A DNA stretch of 64,000 bases. Source: Sipunculus nudus. Lineage: Eukaryota > Annelida > Sipuncula > Golfingiida > Sipunculidae. The stretch's first letter is position 1, and every line of letters begins with the position of its first letter. The notes beneath the pieces are model-generated. The model worked only from the letters and a program-made list of their open reading frames with translations. It ran no database searches and was not told the origin of the DNA. Of this stretch, positions 36,811-51,455 are shown piece after piece. The DNA lies in contig CM049320.1 in assembly GCA_026874595.1 (NCBI GenBank), positions 28,198,714 to 28,262,713 on the forward strand, read 5' to 3'. A program made the translations under genes and the position numbers.

Positions 36811-37964
36811 CATTTGAAGTAGCTTTGAGCTTAGGGTTTTATATGCACAAGGACAGGAATCACCCAGAGGTCATGACCTGATGTGCATCTGACATCAGAG
36901 TGAACCTCGAGGTTCTATCAAGATTTTATCAGAGGCTCTGGTTGGGTTTGGACCAGGGACCTCCATATACACTAGGCTTTATGACATCCAACAACCCCTC
37001 CACCTCTATTTTGGACTAACTCACTATCACCCCTTATGGCAAAATAGGCTGCTCTAAGGCTCATCCAATGAAAACCTTATCTGTTCTACCAAGAGTTTAT
37101 AAACTCCTTGGTCCTACTAATTTCCCTGAGCAGAAGTTAGGAAGGTCACTTTGTCCACTAGTGGACTTAGGGTTGGGGAACTCAGACAGCTCAGACAGGC
37201 CTCCAAACTATGGCACATACACAAGTCACTTAGTTACTTTGCCCCTGTGGGCACTAGATGGAAGTAGCTACGGTCCTGCATCTATTGCTTGATCACTGAG
37301 GGGATATTAAGCTTGCATCCTATGCCATTAAGGCCAAGTCATTCAGTTTGTTTAGTTAATTATCATATTTTGGGAAAAGACTGGCAATATAGCATGTTTC
37401 ATCTTTATAATAACATTCATTCCAAAACCAAACCAATCTTTCAACCAGTTTGCTTATTTTAAACTGAATTGATGGGTTGTTATATTTTATCTTTAGGAGA
37501 AATATACAAGGCTCATTCCTATATCCCTATGCCTAACTTGGGAGAATTGAGTTTATATGGAACTAGAGATGAAGTTTTCCTGTTCATCCTCTGACCTTTG
37601 ACACATGGTTTTCTTCAGATTCAGAAAGGGTCATGGGAGGGGCAGGGGTCCCTTACTGGGAGAAAAATACCTTTTATATGCAGTGTTGCATTTAAATTGG
37701 GATATGCATGAAACATCTTTGTATCATGGAAAAAAGTATAATTCATGTCATATGTTATATTCCCTATATATACGCAATATACTTAATCATAGCTTGAATA
37801 TTTTTAGGCAGGTAATACAAACACTATAATAAGCTGGATATATGCAGACGTTTCATATAATAGCATAATATCTAGAATGAAAATCAGTCCACCTATATAC
37901 CAGGCTATCATTTGAAATCACTGTGTACACAGCACTTGTCCAACTAAATTGAGCATATAGTATA

Positions 37965-38310
37965 CCTCTGTCCGTCATTTATATTCTTCTACTCTGTGCA
38001 TCATTTATCAAATGTGCATCATTTGTCCAATTTTACACATGCAACATTTAATCATCTGCCTTGTGTCCCATTTTGCCAGTTACACCGTCCACCTTTAATC
38101 ATCTATATTTAGACTACATGGTGTATTATTTTCCAACCCATACTGTGCATCATTTGTCCATCTTCACTGTGCACTATTTGATCTACTTAATGGTGCACAT
38201 AATAATGTCCACCTACAATGTGCACCAACTGATGGCCTACATCGCCTGTACTTTTCATCATAGGCCTGTACTTTTCATCATCTGTTCTTCCCCATAAGGC
38301 ACCATTTGAC
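37965..38310. repeat. Degenerate repeats around TGTGCATCATTTGTCCA
   Basis: Imperfect 20-35-bp repeats plus an exact duplicate of GCCTGTACTTTTCATCAT. The 78-codon plus-strand frame reflects these repeats. Confidence 0.6.
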
Positions 38311-38982
38311 CTGTGTATATGAGGTATATACCAAAATGATTCATACGTTGCTGATTATAATATATTCTTACACAGATAAGTCAATACACACTGCACATAC
38401 AGGCCAACTTGATGTGTAAGAAATCATACTCAGCTAATAAACCTTAACCTTATGCAAACTTACTAATTATACGTTTGATTATGATGGAAATATAATTTCT
38501 ATTCTTGGGAATGTGTTATCTGACCACATCTCATTAGGAATATTTTCTATATATTCAAGCATTATGAATATCTTATGAAAATCTATCTATAATCATGAAT
38601 ACTTTATGCAAATATATGCAAAGTATGTCTCATCTGATGGTATCACTGCACCAAGACTGTTTTTCCTCCTTTGAAGGAGTCATGCTTCCTTCTGCCAGGA
38701 TTTTATCATACTGGGAAAATATATTTATTAAATTCCAGATTCATGAATTATAAATATATTATAATATATTATAATCAAAAGCAGGCATTGAATAAACTGA
38801 CCAGGATCACAAATGCTACAACCTGGAGTAAACAGTCAGCTGGCAAGTATTGCTGGTTTCACAATCGTTTCCGTAATAGCAATGGGCGTGATTATCTTGT
38901 ACTGTAAAGACTAAAATAACATGTCATTACAGCTGAGGGAAAAAATAATGCAACAAGCATGTAGGGAGGGATGCCAAACGAA

Positions 38983-39024
38983 TGAGTCAACATGGCGGCC
39001 TCGGGAAATCTCGCCCCCTTGTGG
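38983..39024. promoter_or_regulatory. Clustered AP-1, YY1 and CTCF-like motifs
   Basis: Within 42 bp: TGAGTCA (AP-1 consensus, 38983-38989), CAACATGGCGGCC (YY1-like, 38988-39000), and on the minus strand CCACAAGGGGGCGA preceded by ATGG (39011-39024), close to the animal CTCF core CCASYAGRKGGCRS. The surrounding 38.95-39.2 kb is GC-rich against very AT-rich flanks. It reads as a compact regulatory element inside the long intron. Confidence 0.45.
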
Positions 39025-40084
39025 CCATGTGATTCGCACATGTTACACGCACATCTGCAAAACCTGGCCCACATGTGCATGAGAAATTCATTAAAATGAA
39101 ACCCCCACAACACAAAGGAGGACTCACATGGGCAAAAACATGCGGCCCCAGTCTTATCAGACACAGACGCCCAGCACATGCTTGTTGTGGTTTATCTGAG
39201 GTCATTTATATTATAGCAGAAATAAAAGACACACAGCAGTCTTGCATAATCATGCGCAGTGATCAATATCAATCCCATAATTCCTCATGCTGAAGTAAAA
39301 CATGATCTATATCATCCTAGTAAATTAGTTTATCTTTATCACGCAATATGTGTATGTAATTTACATCGAAAATAACATGTCTGTATATTAGAAATTTTCA
39401 ATATTTTTGAAAAAAAAATCTGATTTATCCCAAAAGACTATGGTATGATTGCATACTTGTGTTTTTATTATTATTCTAATTAATATTACCATTGTGGTAG
39501 CAGTAAAAGTGTCTAGGTTTGTGCTGAATCAATATTATGGAATATGTCAGCCTAAAACTTGAGATTAACATATACAGATTTATACATATTTCACCATTTA
39601 TTAAAAATTATCATAACATTATCTTAAATTATTCTGGACAGAATATGTTGTATTTGTGGCTAAGAGTGGTAGATGTAATTGAATGAAGCGTGGGGAAAAT
39701 GTTATCTTTATCTTATTTCTTAATTAATGCAGAATCAGCTTAACATTTCCATAATTTTGGGTATACATCATTTTACAGATATGACTATAATTATGAGGAA
39801 TTTTTATTAAGGTGGACTTAGAATAATTTTCAAAATCAGCAATATTATATATATATATGTTCAATATTAATTCAAATTACTGTTGCTAATTTACATAATC
39901 CAGTCAGTGAGGGAGAAAAATAAAGATGGTTAAGGTCTGACTTCACTGACAATGTCAGTATCAACCGACCTTACACTTTGCTTTCCTGGTCTTCCGTGCC
40001 TGTTCATTCTGGTACTTTTTCTCAGCTCCCTGGGCTGACACATTGCCCAAACAGCCATAATAGATGCCTTAAGGTTATTCATTC

Positions 40085-40251
40085 TACATTTACCTGCCAC
40101 CCATGACCAATATCAACTCAATTCTGGGTGGAGAGAGCACACCCTTGTGGTAAAGACTTTGACTGGGGGTCTTCCAGCAGAAGGCAGTCGGAACGGGACA
40201 TAGACAACCTTGTGGTCACAAGTCCAGTGACCTAACCAGAATATGCCACCG
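40085..40251 (-). mobile_element. SINE family 2, copy 1
   Basis: The minus strand begins GTGGCATATTCTGGTTAGGT with CACTGGACTTGTGACC, a tRNA-like head, and ends GGTCATGGGTGGCAGGTA. The B box is decayed. It shares CTTACCACAAGGG-type and GTCATGGGTGGCAG words with 63839-64000. Confidence 0.65.
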
Positions 40252-42775
40252 TGTTCAGAAAGGCTTTGGAAGGGAGAAGTTTAGTGTTTAGACAGAGGGT
40301 CTAGCTAGTACCTTAGAAAAGGGTATACAATTCCAGGAAGGGGGATGGGTTAATATTTAAATCTGCTTTATATATACCCATCCCAACCTTTAAATTTGAT
40401 CCTGACAGTGTCATATATTCATAATATAAAGAAAGATAAATATATTTTTATAATAACAAATTATATTCTCTTATCATATGTTAATATAACATACACCTGG
40501 TGGCGGGGGGGGGGGGGGGGCAGCAACTATATAATACACACAGCCCTCTTTCAAGTAAATATATTCTGCTCAGTTTGCCGAAAACAAAAAATGTTGCTAC
40601 ATTTACTTCTGCTAGTTATTATCATTAGCTGCACACAGGGTCACTATGTGTCAGTATACTGTGGTTGCCTTTTTGTTCACGAGGGTTTCAAATGCCCGAT
40701 ATTCGCAAAAGGGGAATAATTGCAAAAATAAAACCTATGTGAATAATAGGTCCCATTGTAGAGTAAACGGTTGACATTATGAATATAAATAGGTCTTGTG
40801 TGTTTAAAGACTTATATCTTAAATGATATCAGATCTTTCCAATGGTCTAACATTAACAAACAATATTTTTTGTCAATAAGATTTTATGTATATATTATTT
40901 AATATAATTAAATCATAAAATACTAATTATACTATGTGTATAGGACTTTGTATTGTGAGATCGTTAAAATAAAACCTTCGAGAAACAATGAAAAAGTTAA
41001 AATCACGAAGTTTTAACCCTGCAAATATGAAGACGCCAGAGTACGGCTTCAAGTTAAAACAACAAAATAATAAGAGCTAGTATACAATTAATTTACCAAA
41101 ATAGTAACCATGATAATCAGATAACGAATAACATTATAATTTCAAAACTATTGTAAAATGTACATTTTATGATAATTTTTTTCATAATACATGTAACTTT
41201 TATACAAAATAAAATTCAATTTGAAAAAGTGAACATTTATTAAAGTTAACAGTATTATTTACTATTAATTAACTTTATACACATGTTGTAAAATACACAC
41301 CAACACCATCCCCCTGGGTAGTGGTCATATATCAAGAATTATTACGGTATCCTGGTATACCAAATACAGGCCGGGTCCGAATGTCTCATACACCACAGAT
41401 AGCATATCCAGGCCTCGGATGTCCAGCAGCCGGCATGTTGATCCGGGCTTGTCATGGATCATTCATACTCAAATATAACCAGCCCCCACTCCTCAGAACA
41501 TGGCACTTGTCTGTCTATCGGACACTCCAGGGATACACGGCTTTGATTTCTGGATTATCCCGGCAGAACAATATGGTATACATTATAGATTTAACCGCAA
41601 ACAGGAGGGACTGGGGCTAAAAGCTTAATGACTCCATGTGTGGGGACTGGAGAAACTAAACTATGTATATAATACTATTAAACTGCCAAGTGAATTAAGT
41701 CAGTTACAAACCTGGTGAAGCTATAAACTGAGCTATAAACTGCTACGTCAGATTTTTTTTTTTCGGGAAGCAGATGCTGAGAAGGGTTTGCTACAGAGGG
41801 GGGTTGAGTTCATGGAGTGCTCGTCATTGCCCCCTTCTTCATTATAAGCATCCTAAGCCTAATGGGGTAGAAACTGAGCACCCTGTGTTACAATGTCAAC
41901 CGCTTGTCTGATCCTCCACCATTACATCTTGTATTCCTGATCATTTTCTCCTTGACTGGACGGACCATATCCCTGTCTATATATATCTTCCGCCGCTTGT
42001 AAGTGACTCAGTTTGGACAGGTGCATCCGATTTTCAAAATCCTCAATATATACTTATGTATGGTGGGAGTGGGGATTCCCAGAAAGGATGTACCTTACAT
42101 TACTTACAACTGATTTTTGTGTTCGCACTTTTATAATAAAATCAGACTTTTTCTTTCCCTTTCTCTTAGTCTAATTCTCTCTTTCTCCATCATGAAATTG
42201 GCAAAAATACTTCTCGAGATATAACTAAGGGTGCAAGATCTTATTGATATATCAAATATATGCAATATGCAAATCACCATACATGTATTGCAATATCAAT
42301 TTTATATATTGAAATTTTGACAAACATGACTGAAACTGATTTATTGAAGTGAAAATAAGGTTTCTGTAACAAATTTAGACATCTTAATAGGTTGCATGGG
42401 ATCAGTGAATATTGGAAAGTGAACTTTGCTACCCTGTATATACTAGATACTCGCTCTTCATATTGTTTGGAAGGAAATGTTCAAGTAGGCTTTTAAAGCC
42501 TTATATATGACCATGCGTAGGCCCATCCACAGAAATTTCCATGTCTGCTTAGTGAATTATTGTACCAAATATTTCCAAAGATAAACAAAGAGAAGCCAAA
42601 CCCAGTCATAATAATAATTAGTTATTTATTATATTGTTTCCTTTCATCTTATAATAAATGCACGAAGATCAAGTGTCAAGTGATCAGTCTTACTGTTCAA
42701 GAACGGAAGCCTTGATCACTTGGTGGTACACAGCTGTGATTGTGCATATCATTAATCTTTCTCTGAAAGAAACCA

Positions 42776-42992
42776 GTCCAGAATTCTCCTACACAGTCCA
42801 GAATTCCCTTACACAGTCAAGAATTCCTTTACACAGTCCTGAATTCTCTTACACAGTCCAGAATTCTCTTACACAGTCCAGAATTCACTTACACAGTCCT
42901 GAATTCTCTTACAAAGTCAAGAATTCTCTTACACAGTCCAGAATTATCTTACATAGTCTAGCATTTTTTAGCTTACATAGTCAAGAATTCTC
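42776..42992. repeat. 20-bp minisatellite CCAGAATTCTCTTACACAGT
   Basis: About 11 copies, each with an EcoRI-like GAATTC. The 114-codon plus-strand frame over it is repeat-driven (SPEFSYTVQN) and not considered a gene. Confidence 0.9.
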
Positions 42993-43177
42993 TTATTTGT
43001 AATGTAAAACCTAAATGAAATTTTTGTTAAATGTATTTTAAGTACAGTAACCAAAAATTAAGTACTTTAATTACTAGATACTTTACTAAGTCTTTTTGCA
43101 ATATTTCCTGTTTGAAATAAAATTCACCACATATACTTTTATAGTTTTTATATATTTAACATTCATGATAATTAATT

Positions 43178-43180
<3 letters not shown>

Positions 43181-43250
<70 letters not shown>
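43181..43250. repeat. (TA)n microsatellite
   Basis: About 35 TA units. Confidence 0.95.
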
Positions 43251-43251
<1 letters not shown>

Positions 43252-46200
43252 CACTGTAAATTAATTTGTACAATGATCATTTTGCATTATGTATTCAATA
43301 TGCTAACAAATGTTGAATTATTTTCGAAAATTGTAGCCATTACCAAGCCCTAATACACCAATGCTTTTCTGGCATATTGATTTAAATATTACCATGGACA
43401 CAATATCTTTAGCCTGGTACACCTGAATTATTTCTGAACATACAGACAAGTAAAATGCATTGGCTCATTAGTATATATGGCACATATGTGAAATATTATA
43501 CTGACTATATGAGACTGTTCACCAATATATGTATAGACTTAAATTATGAGAATGAAACTCTTGTGATAAAACTACAGAGACAGAATTTAAGGCAGACAGA
43601 GTTTAATGTGGCAAAAATATGTCCATGAAAAATAATAAAAATATCAACATACTTCATTTTGTTAAAATCATTAAGATTCCAGCATATTTGCTGAATGCCA
43701 GAATTTACAGCAACTTATAAATTATGGGTCATTTGAGAATTAATCTTCACTATACAAGTCTGAAAATTAATTAGACTATTTATTAACAAGGGAAATACTT
43801 TTCCTATCTATGTTTTAACATATTAATCAACTGTACTGCTCTTATTATGGACTGGCCTTGGACTTGTCTGTCCTTCAAACTCTACAAGCATTATATCATG
43901 AACAGCACCCAACCCCAAACAATATTTTGGAGATTGGACCCTATGACTGGATAGGTACAATCAAATTCCAGACTTGTGAGAAATTCTAAGGTAGCAGCCT
44001 GGCAGCCATCTTAAAAGTTGGGTATTGTGGGAACCTAACTAAGGATCTAAATAGTCCAAATAATTTCTAGTTTTCATATGGAACACATATTTTCTATCAA
44101 AACATTAAAGTTTGACAGCTTTTTTAACAATAATCCTCTATATATCTGTGATTACAGCTAATCAAACATGTACTACTTAAATTTAAAAAAAACTTCCAAT
44201 GACCACATTCAAAATCTTTAGTACCTACAGAACAATTCCTGTCACAATTAAGTATTTTAACTATCACACATCCTGCAGGTTTTACCATGTTGGAATTAGA
44301 CATTACGTGTGTATAAGCATATATTTCTGCGACACCATGGATACCTTGGCACCGCAACAATATTTATGAATAATGAATCCAGAAACGAGACAATCAAACA
44401 TGAAATGTGTGGGGATAACACACTAGGAGGTCCAAAACTGGCAGTATTTCTACACCGTGATAAAAAGCTTGGGCGGAGAAACAAGGGCCCCGCACGAGAA
44501 AGTCCCGTTACCGTTAAAAATAGCTGACAAGCAACTCTATCTGAGTGAAGGACTGGGCATGCTTGCCTGTAAATTATTAATGACAATTTGAATGATACAC
44601 CTTTGCGTACCGGTATTACAGGGTAGTAATCTGGCAGTAAATAGGGATTGGTTGATGGCCCCGGTCCTCCAGGATCAGTTATTACTGCACTTATAGGTCA
44701 GCTTGGTCATTGTTTTCTATATAATGATTGTCCAGAACGTAGTTTTGCACAAAAGAAATGAAGGGATTGCGGAAATTCCCTGTGGGGTGCTATTATACTA
44801 GCAAATTTGTATGACAGTTCAATTTGACAGTGACAGCACAGTCCAAGATTGGTTGTGATTGGATGATGAACTCAACTGCAGTCTCACTTTCTTTAGGGTT
44901 TACCACTATATTTGATATTATATCCTATGTACAGTTATTATAAATAACCATTTCTTTGGTAGTTTTACATATAATTACCTCATAAAAGTACACTATTTTC
45001 ACATAACATTTATCTCACACAGTGCCATGTTCTCACATGAATAAATGTAAAATTTTATTTTAAAAGATTCATTTATTCACTATCTCTACTTTACTCTACT
45101 TACTATCTAACACTTTTTACCATATCCCTATCTGGTTATCAATCTATGGTGACACATTCAAGAAATTCAAGCTTTTTGTAAGCTGAATGGTCAAGTGGTA
45201 GTAGGTGTAATCATTATAATAGCAACTGGACTTTAAATCCCTGCATAAGTCAACTGTAAGGTTAATGAAAGAGGAAAGTTGCACATTTGGCCTAGGCAAT
45301 TCCATAAACTATATCTCAGATAACTATGTCCACACTAGGCCACTAAACGGCAATAGTTTGCTCTAACTGAAAGGCGGTCTACAGTAGTTCGGTTCACTTT
45401 TGTCTGGTTAACAGGAAAACAGTTCCGGCTGTGAACATCGGTAACATCTGTTACTATCTGTAGTCTGCATTGGGCCGTTTTAGCAAAACCATTTGGCCTA
45501 ACCCTTCCCAAGAAATATTGCTTTTTGCAGCACAGTCAATCAGATTAACAACAGGTGTGGACAGCAAACTCACGGTTTATTGAAAAAACTGATTTAGGTT
45601 TTTGTAAAGCCAACTCAATTTCTGATGCAAAGTGAACCACTTCAAGACTAAAGTAACCAGTTTAATATAATCTGATTTAGATGCGAACGAAGTGCATATA
45701 TTGCTTATATTCACAGCACATCTCTTGGATCACTGAACACTGTCTAGATCTGTCTGTACCAGTACGTGTAGATGCATGTTTTTGGACTAGTTTTTACAGA
45801 TATTGCATCTGCTTTCCGAATTGATAATTTATAATTCTTAGTTTTATGAAGTCACTGCACATCATTTATATTCTGCTATTTATACCTGCATTGGCACAGT
45901 TGATTTGTGTCAGTGTGTGTATGAGAGTGGCCTGTTGATCAAAATCATCTTTTAACATCTACAGTCATTTAGATGTGTAGACATGATGTGTATGTGTGTA
46001 TGTGAACGGAATCATTCATATTACCAGTAAGGACTACTTACTTAAGACCTTAATTATGGGGTATATAACACGTAATTGGGCATAACTTAAACTGATATCT
46101 CCTACTACACCCTAAAATTAAATGATTTAAATTAATCTTTTATCACTCATTGCTTCTCACTGATGTGGCCTACCTAATGGTAATATGCAGCATGACAAAG

Positions 46201-47273
46201 AAAAGTTACAAACAACAAAGGAAATTGTGTTCAAATTAATACATCAGTCCTCAGAAATTCACAGGAATAATTGAAAAATTACAAATTAATTCGAACTTTA
46301 CATAAGTCACTGATGGTAGTCAATTACAGAGGTAAGTCACATCAGAAAGTCCCTGCATTTGCATGTTAATGAGTGTGTGTGTGTGTATTTTTTAATGCAG
46401 AACAAAAATGTGACATACTTTTTAACAGCGTACCTCCTGTTGTTGAGTAAAAAGCCCGAAGAGGAAGGAGCTAAAATGAATCTCCAAAGTACGAGAGTCC
46501 CAAAAATAGCAATTATTATATTTTCATGATAATTTCCTTTTTGCAGATATCACTGATTTAAAACCCCTTGTGAACGAAAAAGCAACCGCTGCCATATATC
46601 AAATCACTTCTGAAGGTATTCAAACCTCCAAACAGCTGATATATATGCCTGTGTATGTGTGTATGAGTGGCGTATATTATGAACAGCCTTTACATATGCT
46701 AGTTTCACAGCTGCGAGCAGGCATAGTCAGAATAACACAACATGCCTGTTTGCTCCATGTGTCATTTAGGTCTCTCTAACTGGTGTATAGAGTTGAGCTG
46801 GCGGGCTTTGAAGTAGAGCCACAGAGAAACAAACATACACAAAAAAGTATCGGATGGAACACCGCTCGAATCAAAACACCTCATCGTTCAGAATCAGCTG
46901 ACTCAAGACACTACGATGGAAGGATATAAATATATCTGCAGATCTACCGCCTACGCTGACAGGAATACCACAAGAAAAAAATGTGCCGGAGATGGAGTCG
47001 AAACACTGAAGCCTTGGGTGGGGCCCCAGTGAGTCAGACAGCACATCTGTGAAACATATCATTACGGAACGGCCGGCGAACATTCAGCGCTTCACGGACT
47101 CTTATTAACAAGCAAAATGTGCTTCTACACAGAAAATTACCTGTAATTTTATAACAATGAGTCACACAAGCGTACTATCCTAAACCCTGCCATTTAGGAT
47201 CATAAACCTGTATTTTATTGCAACAGTTAAGTGGTAGTTATTGCCACATTAAGATGTTTTTCCAAAGATTAAC

Positions 47274-47520
47274 CGTAGACAACCATGACCTGATTATAAT
47301 ATTATAATTAGGGCCAGCAACTATTTGCACTGATTAAATAATTCATATTTGGTAAATTTGTATGATTTTAAAAGGCTTATAATTCAACCACAGTGTAGAC
47401 AGCCATGACCTGATTATATTATTATAATTAGGACCAGCAACTCTTTGCACTGATAAAATAATCAATCTGTTTCCTTTGCTCAATTTGTATAATTTTAAAA
47501 GGGATATAATTTAAGCACAT
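47274..47520. repeat. Two tandem copies of a 120-bp unit
   Basis: CCATGACCTGATTATA and CCAGCAACTATTTGCACTG recur 120 bp apart (near 47283 and 47403) with about 85-90% similarity by eye. Confidence 0.8.
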
Positions 47521-48065
47521 TTGCAGCTGCTCTGAAAATCTATACACATTTGAAGTGCTGGATTCCTTTCCATAGTAAGTTATATTTAATTGTACACTCT
47601 TTGAAAAAAAAAAAACAAATATCAGGTAATATGGTCTATAATATTGTTAATGTATAATTTAATTCAATGTTTAATCAAATGTATGTGCTCTAGATTACAT
47701 TAAAATTTTGAAGCTATTGTAAAACATTTGGAAAAATATTTTTTTCTTATCAAAAATGGTTTATATTTATTGGTAATAAATTTAGTAAGCCTTTCATGAA
47801 TTACAATTATTTATAACTGAATGTTCAGGTCAAAAGATGGCAACTTGTTATTCGGCTTAATGATTGGCCTAATGTTATATGTACTTTAAGAGGGAGGCAA
47901 TATGATTATGCACATTTGATATTTAATAATATGTTATCCAACTTTTCCAGTTGTATTTAAAAATGATCTGGCTCCACTGTTATGATATAAGTGTCATGTA
48001 TAACCATAACAATTTTGATTGAAGTTAATCTTAACAGGCTGATGCCTATTATATAAAACAATTTA

Positions 48066-48270
48066 TCTTTGTCTCTGTCTGTCTCTCTATCTCTGCCTGT
48101 CTCTGCCTCTCAGTTTCCCTGTCTGCCTATCTCTTTTCCTTCTCTGTGTCTCTCTGTCTGTCCATCTCTGTCTCTGCCTGCCTGCCCGCCTCTCTATCAA
48201 TCTCCCCATCTGTCTTGCTATCTCTGTCTAGCTGTCTCTATGTCTGTCTATATTATGTCTCTTTCCATCT
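48066..48270. repeat. Pyrimidine-rich (CTGT/CT)n low-complexity tract
   Basis: Irregular TCTG, TCTC and CTGC words on the plus strand; overlapping Ser/Leu/Pro frames are artefacts. Confidence 0.85.
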
Positions 48271-51200
48271 TTATTCTTGTATACCATCTCAGGCCCCTTC
48301 ACTGGAACATGAGAATTATCCTAAGTAAACAATGAGTGAGTGTATGGATGTGGCATGTTGATGGTTGGTCCAGTGGAAGGAGGTTTGCTCATTAAAACAG
48401 TGATCTTAAAATCCCCATACATGTCCATAACTTTCCTCAAAAAGGGCCTTGATATACATGGCCTTTTGTAGGGGTATAGGGTCAGTCAGAACTCGCTAAA
48501 GTAAAATCAAAAAGAACCTCTATGTTATACCAATGTGGAGGTATGCGGTCACAGAGTGCTCTCTAATTTATCCATGATGTCACATGTTCTGTCATCAGGG
48601 GTACAACCCGAGAACCAGCCATGCTTCAAATCTGGAGCTGACAGCTACAAGTGGAGGGATTGGGTTACGTCTTCACTACTGAACACAAGAGCGTCTATTA
48701 ATGACTGTCTGGTGTACAGGTAGCCAAGGACTGTACACCAACCATCGGTATCCATGAATAAATCATGATGTCAACCAGCAGGACTGTGTGTATCGTCTAT
48801 GCCAAGTGTTTCAAAGGTTGCGGTTTTGTGTTTATGGTAGCTAGGTGTAACCTCCCTATGCTGATGCCATGAGAATTGCACGCAAATCATTCTTCCAGGG
48901 GGATGAAAGCCCTCTTACAGGCATGCTCATGGCTAGTGGATTGTTTGTTACTTACACCCCTGTGGCTAGGCAACTGTATACCTGTTAGGGTACACACATA
49001 TGTTGGGTGTTGTACTCTAAGGTGAAGACCATATGTTAAAGGATTATTTGATAATAAACATAAGATACATAAAAGAAATGATGTAGGCTGGTACAAAAAT
49101 GGTGCAAACTTCACAGGAAAGCTGAGATATGCTTGAAAGCACAGAATGCTGACATGACAGTTCAATAAATATAAAGATCTGGGTTTAAGTACCTACTGAG
49201 TTGACTCAGGTTTCTGTGTATTATAATTAATTCATATTTTGTATCTTTTGAATATTATGTATATTTCCTCTCTTATAAGAATAACCATACAATAAATCAT
49301 GTACTAGGTAAAAAAGTTAAAAGGAAGCCAGTACAACATCTCTGAGAGGATTTTAATAAAATAACTGATTTATTATAAGAGAAAATGGCAATTTTTCATT
49401 TCAGCTGAATAAGCATGTGCCAGGTAAACACTGAAACTCATAAAATAGGTGAATAGTCACTTATTTATGTTGATCCAGGTACGGTTGAGATGTACCCTCT
49501 AGCAGTCGGCCCTGTTGTGTAGGTGCCCATGGGTCTGCAACAACCTGCCTGTCTCAGTCAACAGCACTAGGCAACTCTAACTTTCATATCTTTCCAAAAA
49601 TTTAGAAATAATGCACACCAGGCCTTTACCACATTAAAATTTATACAGACAAATTTGCCTCTCCTTGTACCTGCTTGTCCTTTAATTGAGTCTCCATGTT
49701 GTTTTTTTTTTATTATTTTGCATATATTCTTTATGAAATTTCTGAAGATAATATATATATGATGACTGATGTCCTATATGAAAATGAATGGATGACTTTA
49801 ACACCATGGTGTAATGTATAAATAAACTGTAACAAAATGTTTTGTCTCCTAATGCCATGGTTTCAACATGGACTTGTTAATGGTTGCTATATGACAATAA
49901 ATGTATACACAGCATGAAGCTGCATTTGAAATTCCCTATTGTGCAGGGCACAAATTTAACATATAAACTACACATTTCACATATAAAATTATCACATGTA
50001 AACTATGTGTCTACTCTATAAGTAAACATCTCTCCCACCTATATACCTGTAGAAGAACTTCTTTATGGAAATCCCTCTGCAAACCAGACCACAAATGATG
50101 ACTTTTTTAATTAGTATCTTCATACATAGAAGACACAAAACGGTTCAAAATATAATATTCCCTACCATATTTTTCCATACAAGTTATATTCATAAATTCA
50201 TAGTCCCAATATCCTAGGACTTGAAATAGATGAAACAAAAACAATTTTATATATTTGTCTTCCAACTAATTAATTAAAAATTAAATGAACAATTTCTTCC
50301 ATTATTCCTGAGACAATTTACAACACACGTTCACTTACTTAACATCCATACCATGTACCCTACCTCACCTAAACTCAATCACACCCAAACACTCTGAATA
50401 CTGCCATCATATATTGTTAGTGGAAACATTGGAAGAGAGTCAAAGTAAGCTTTAAATAGCTTGCACTCAAACCCAATGATGCTTATATAATGTGATATAT
50501 ATGTGCATATTCAGTATCAATAAAATATCTCAAACATACATATAAAGGACACAATATACAAAGGGCCAAAATAGCATTTTATTTCCATGAACGTAACTGA
50601 ATTCTTGTTTAAATATAGATTTCCTGATGATTCATATACCTTATACCAAGTAGCTCATGTGAACCTCAGGTAACAATTCATGATTATTAATTATATGAAG
50701 TATGATTTAAGTGGCTTAAATTACTAGGACTTCCTATGTAGTACTTGTCAATTGACTGAAAAATTAACATATGAGATAATATTTAAAAGTCACTTTTGTT
50801 TCCGCAATATTTTTTTCTAAACTTAAACTCAAAAAATACTATAATACCCCAACATCACGGGTAAATAGAGGTTTTTATGCAATTGTTCTGAGATGACCTG
50901 CATCTGTAAATCATTTTCTTAAAAGCTTGTCTGATTCCATTCATAATTATTTATAAAATTATTTTCAAATAAGACAGGTAATGTTAGGCTGGGGGAGAAG
51001 GGGGGGGGGATGGTAGGTGTTTACCATTATTTGCTTTTAAAAGATGAGGCATGAATTATATACATACCTTTAAATCTGTTTAATTTGCTCATAAAACATT
51101 TTAACAGATAATATTCAATTGAGTTGGGGTAGAAAAAAAGGTTTTTGTTTACTAAAATAATATTTTATGGAAAATATTCAAAATGAGCTAGGATAGAAAA

Positions 51201-51455
51201 AAAAGGTTTTTGTTGATTTGTATTTATCCTAGTAACTGTGAATACATCAGAACAAAATCTATGTGTGACCAAATGTTACCAGTAGCAAAAGCTAATAAAA
51301 TATCAAAGACAGCCTATACAAGGACAGCGATCGTGCAGCATATTCCGCATGCTTGTACTCCGTCACACTCTGCTGCACATCACGGGGTCTCTTGACAATG
51401 ATATATAGCCTTCAACTACACATCAAAGCAATGCACTTTGTGTCTAACCACAGAC

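Larger units (their letters stand above)
29384..51455. other. Long intron 1 or unassigned region
   Basis: About 22 kb with no exon I can support on either strand. 29.4-31.5 and 32.8-35.9 kb are very AT-rich with nothing recognised. Somewhat GC-richer frames at 41321-41620 (plus) and 44296-44586 (minus) lack known domains and good splice context. An inverted repeat around TGACCTGTCAGTCAAACA / TGTTTGACAGGTCAA lies at about 30738-30789. Confidence 0.55.

Noticed and set aside
38992-39097. ATGGCGGCCTCGGG start with a strong Kozak-like context
   Set aside because: Only about 35 codons; the same bases are better explained as a YY1-like site.
42658-43002. 114-codon plus frame
   Set aside because: Mostly SPEFSYTVQN-type repeats from the 20-bp minisatellite.
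44296-44586. 96-codon minus frame as an additional exon
   Set aside because: Overlaps a plus-strand frame of similar length, lacks domain signature and clear splice sites; left unassigned.
48069-48335. 88-codon plus frame, Ser/Leu/Pro-rich
   Set aside because: Low-complexity CT/CTGT tract.
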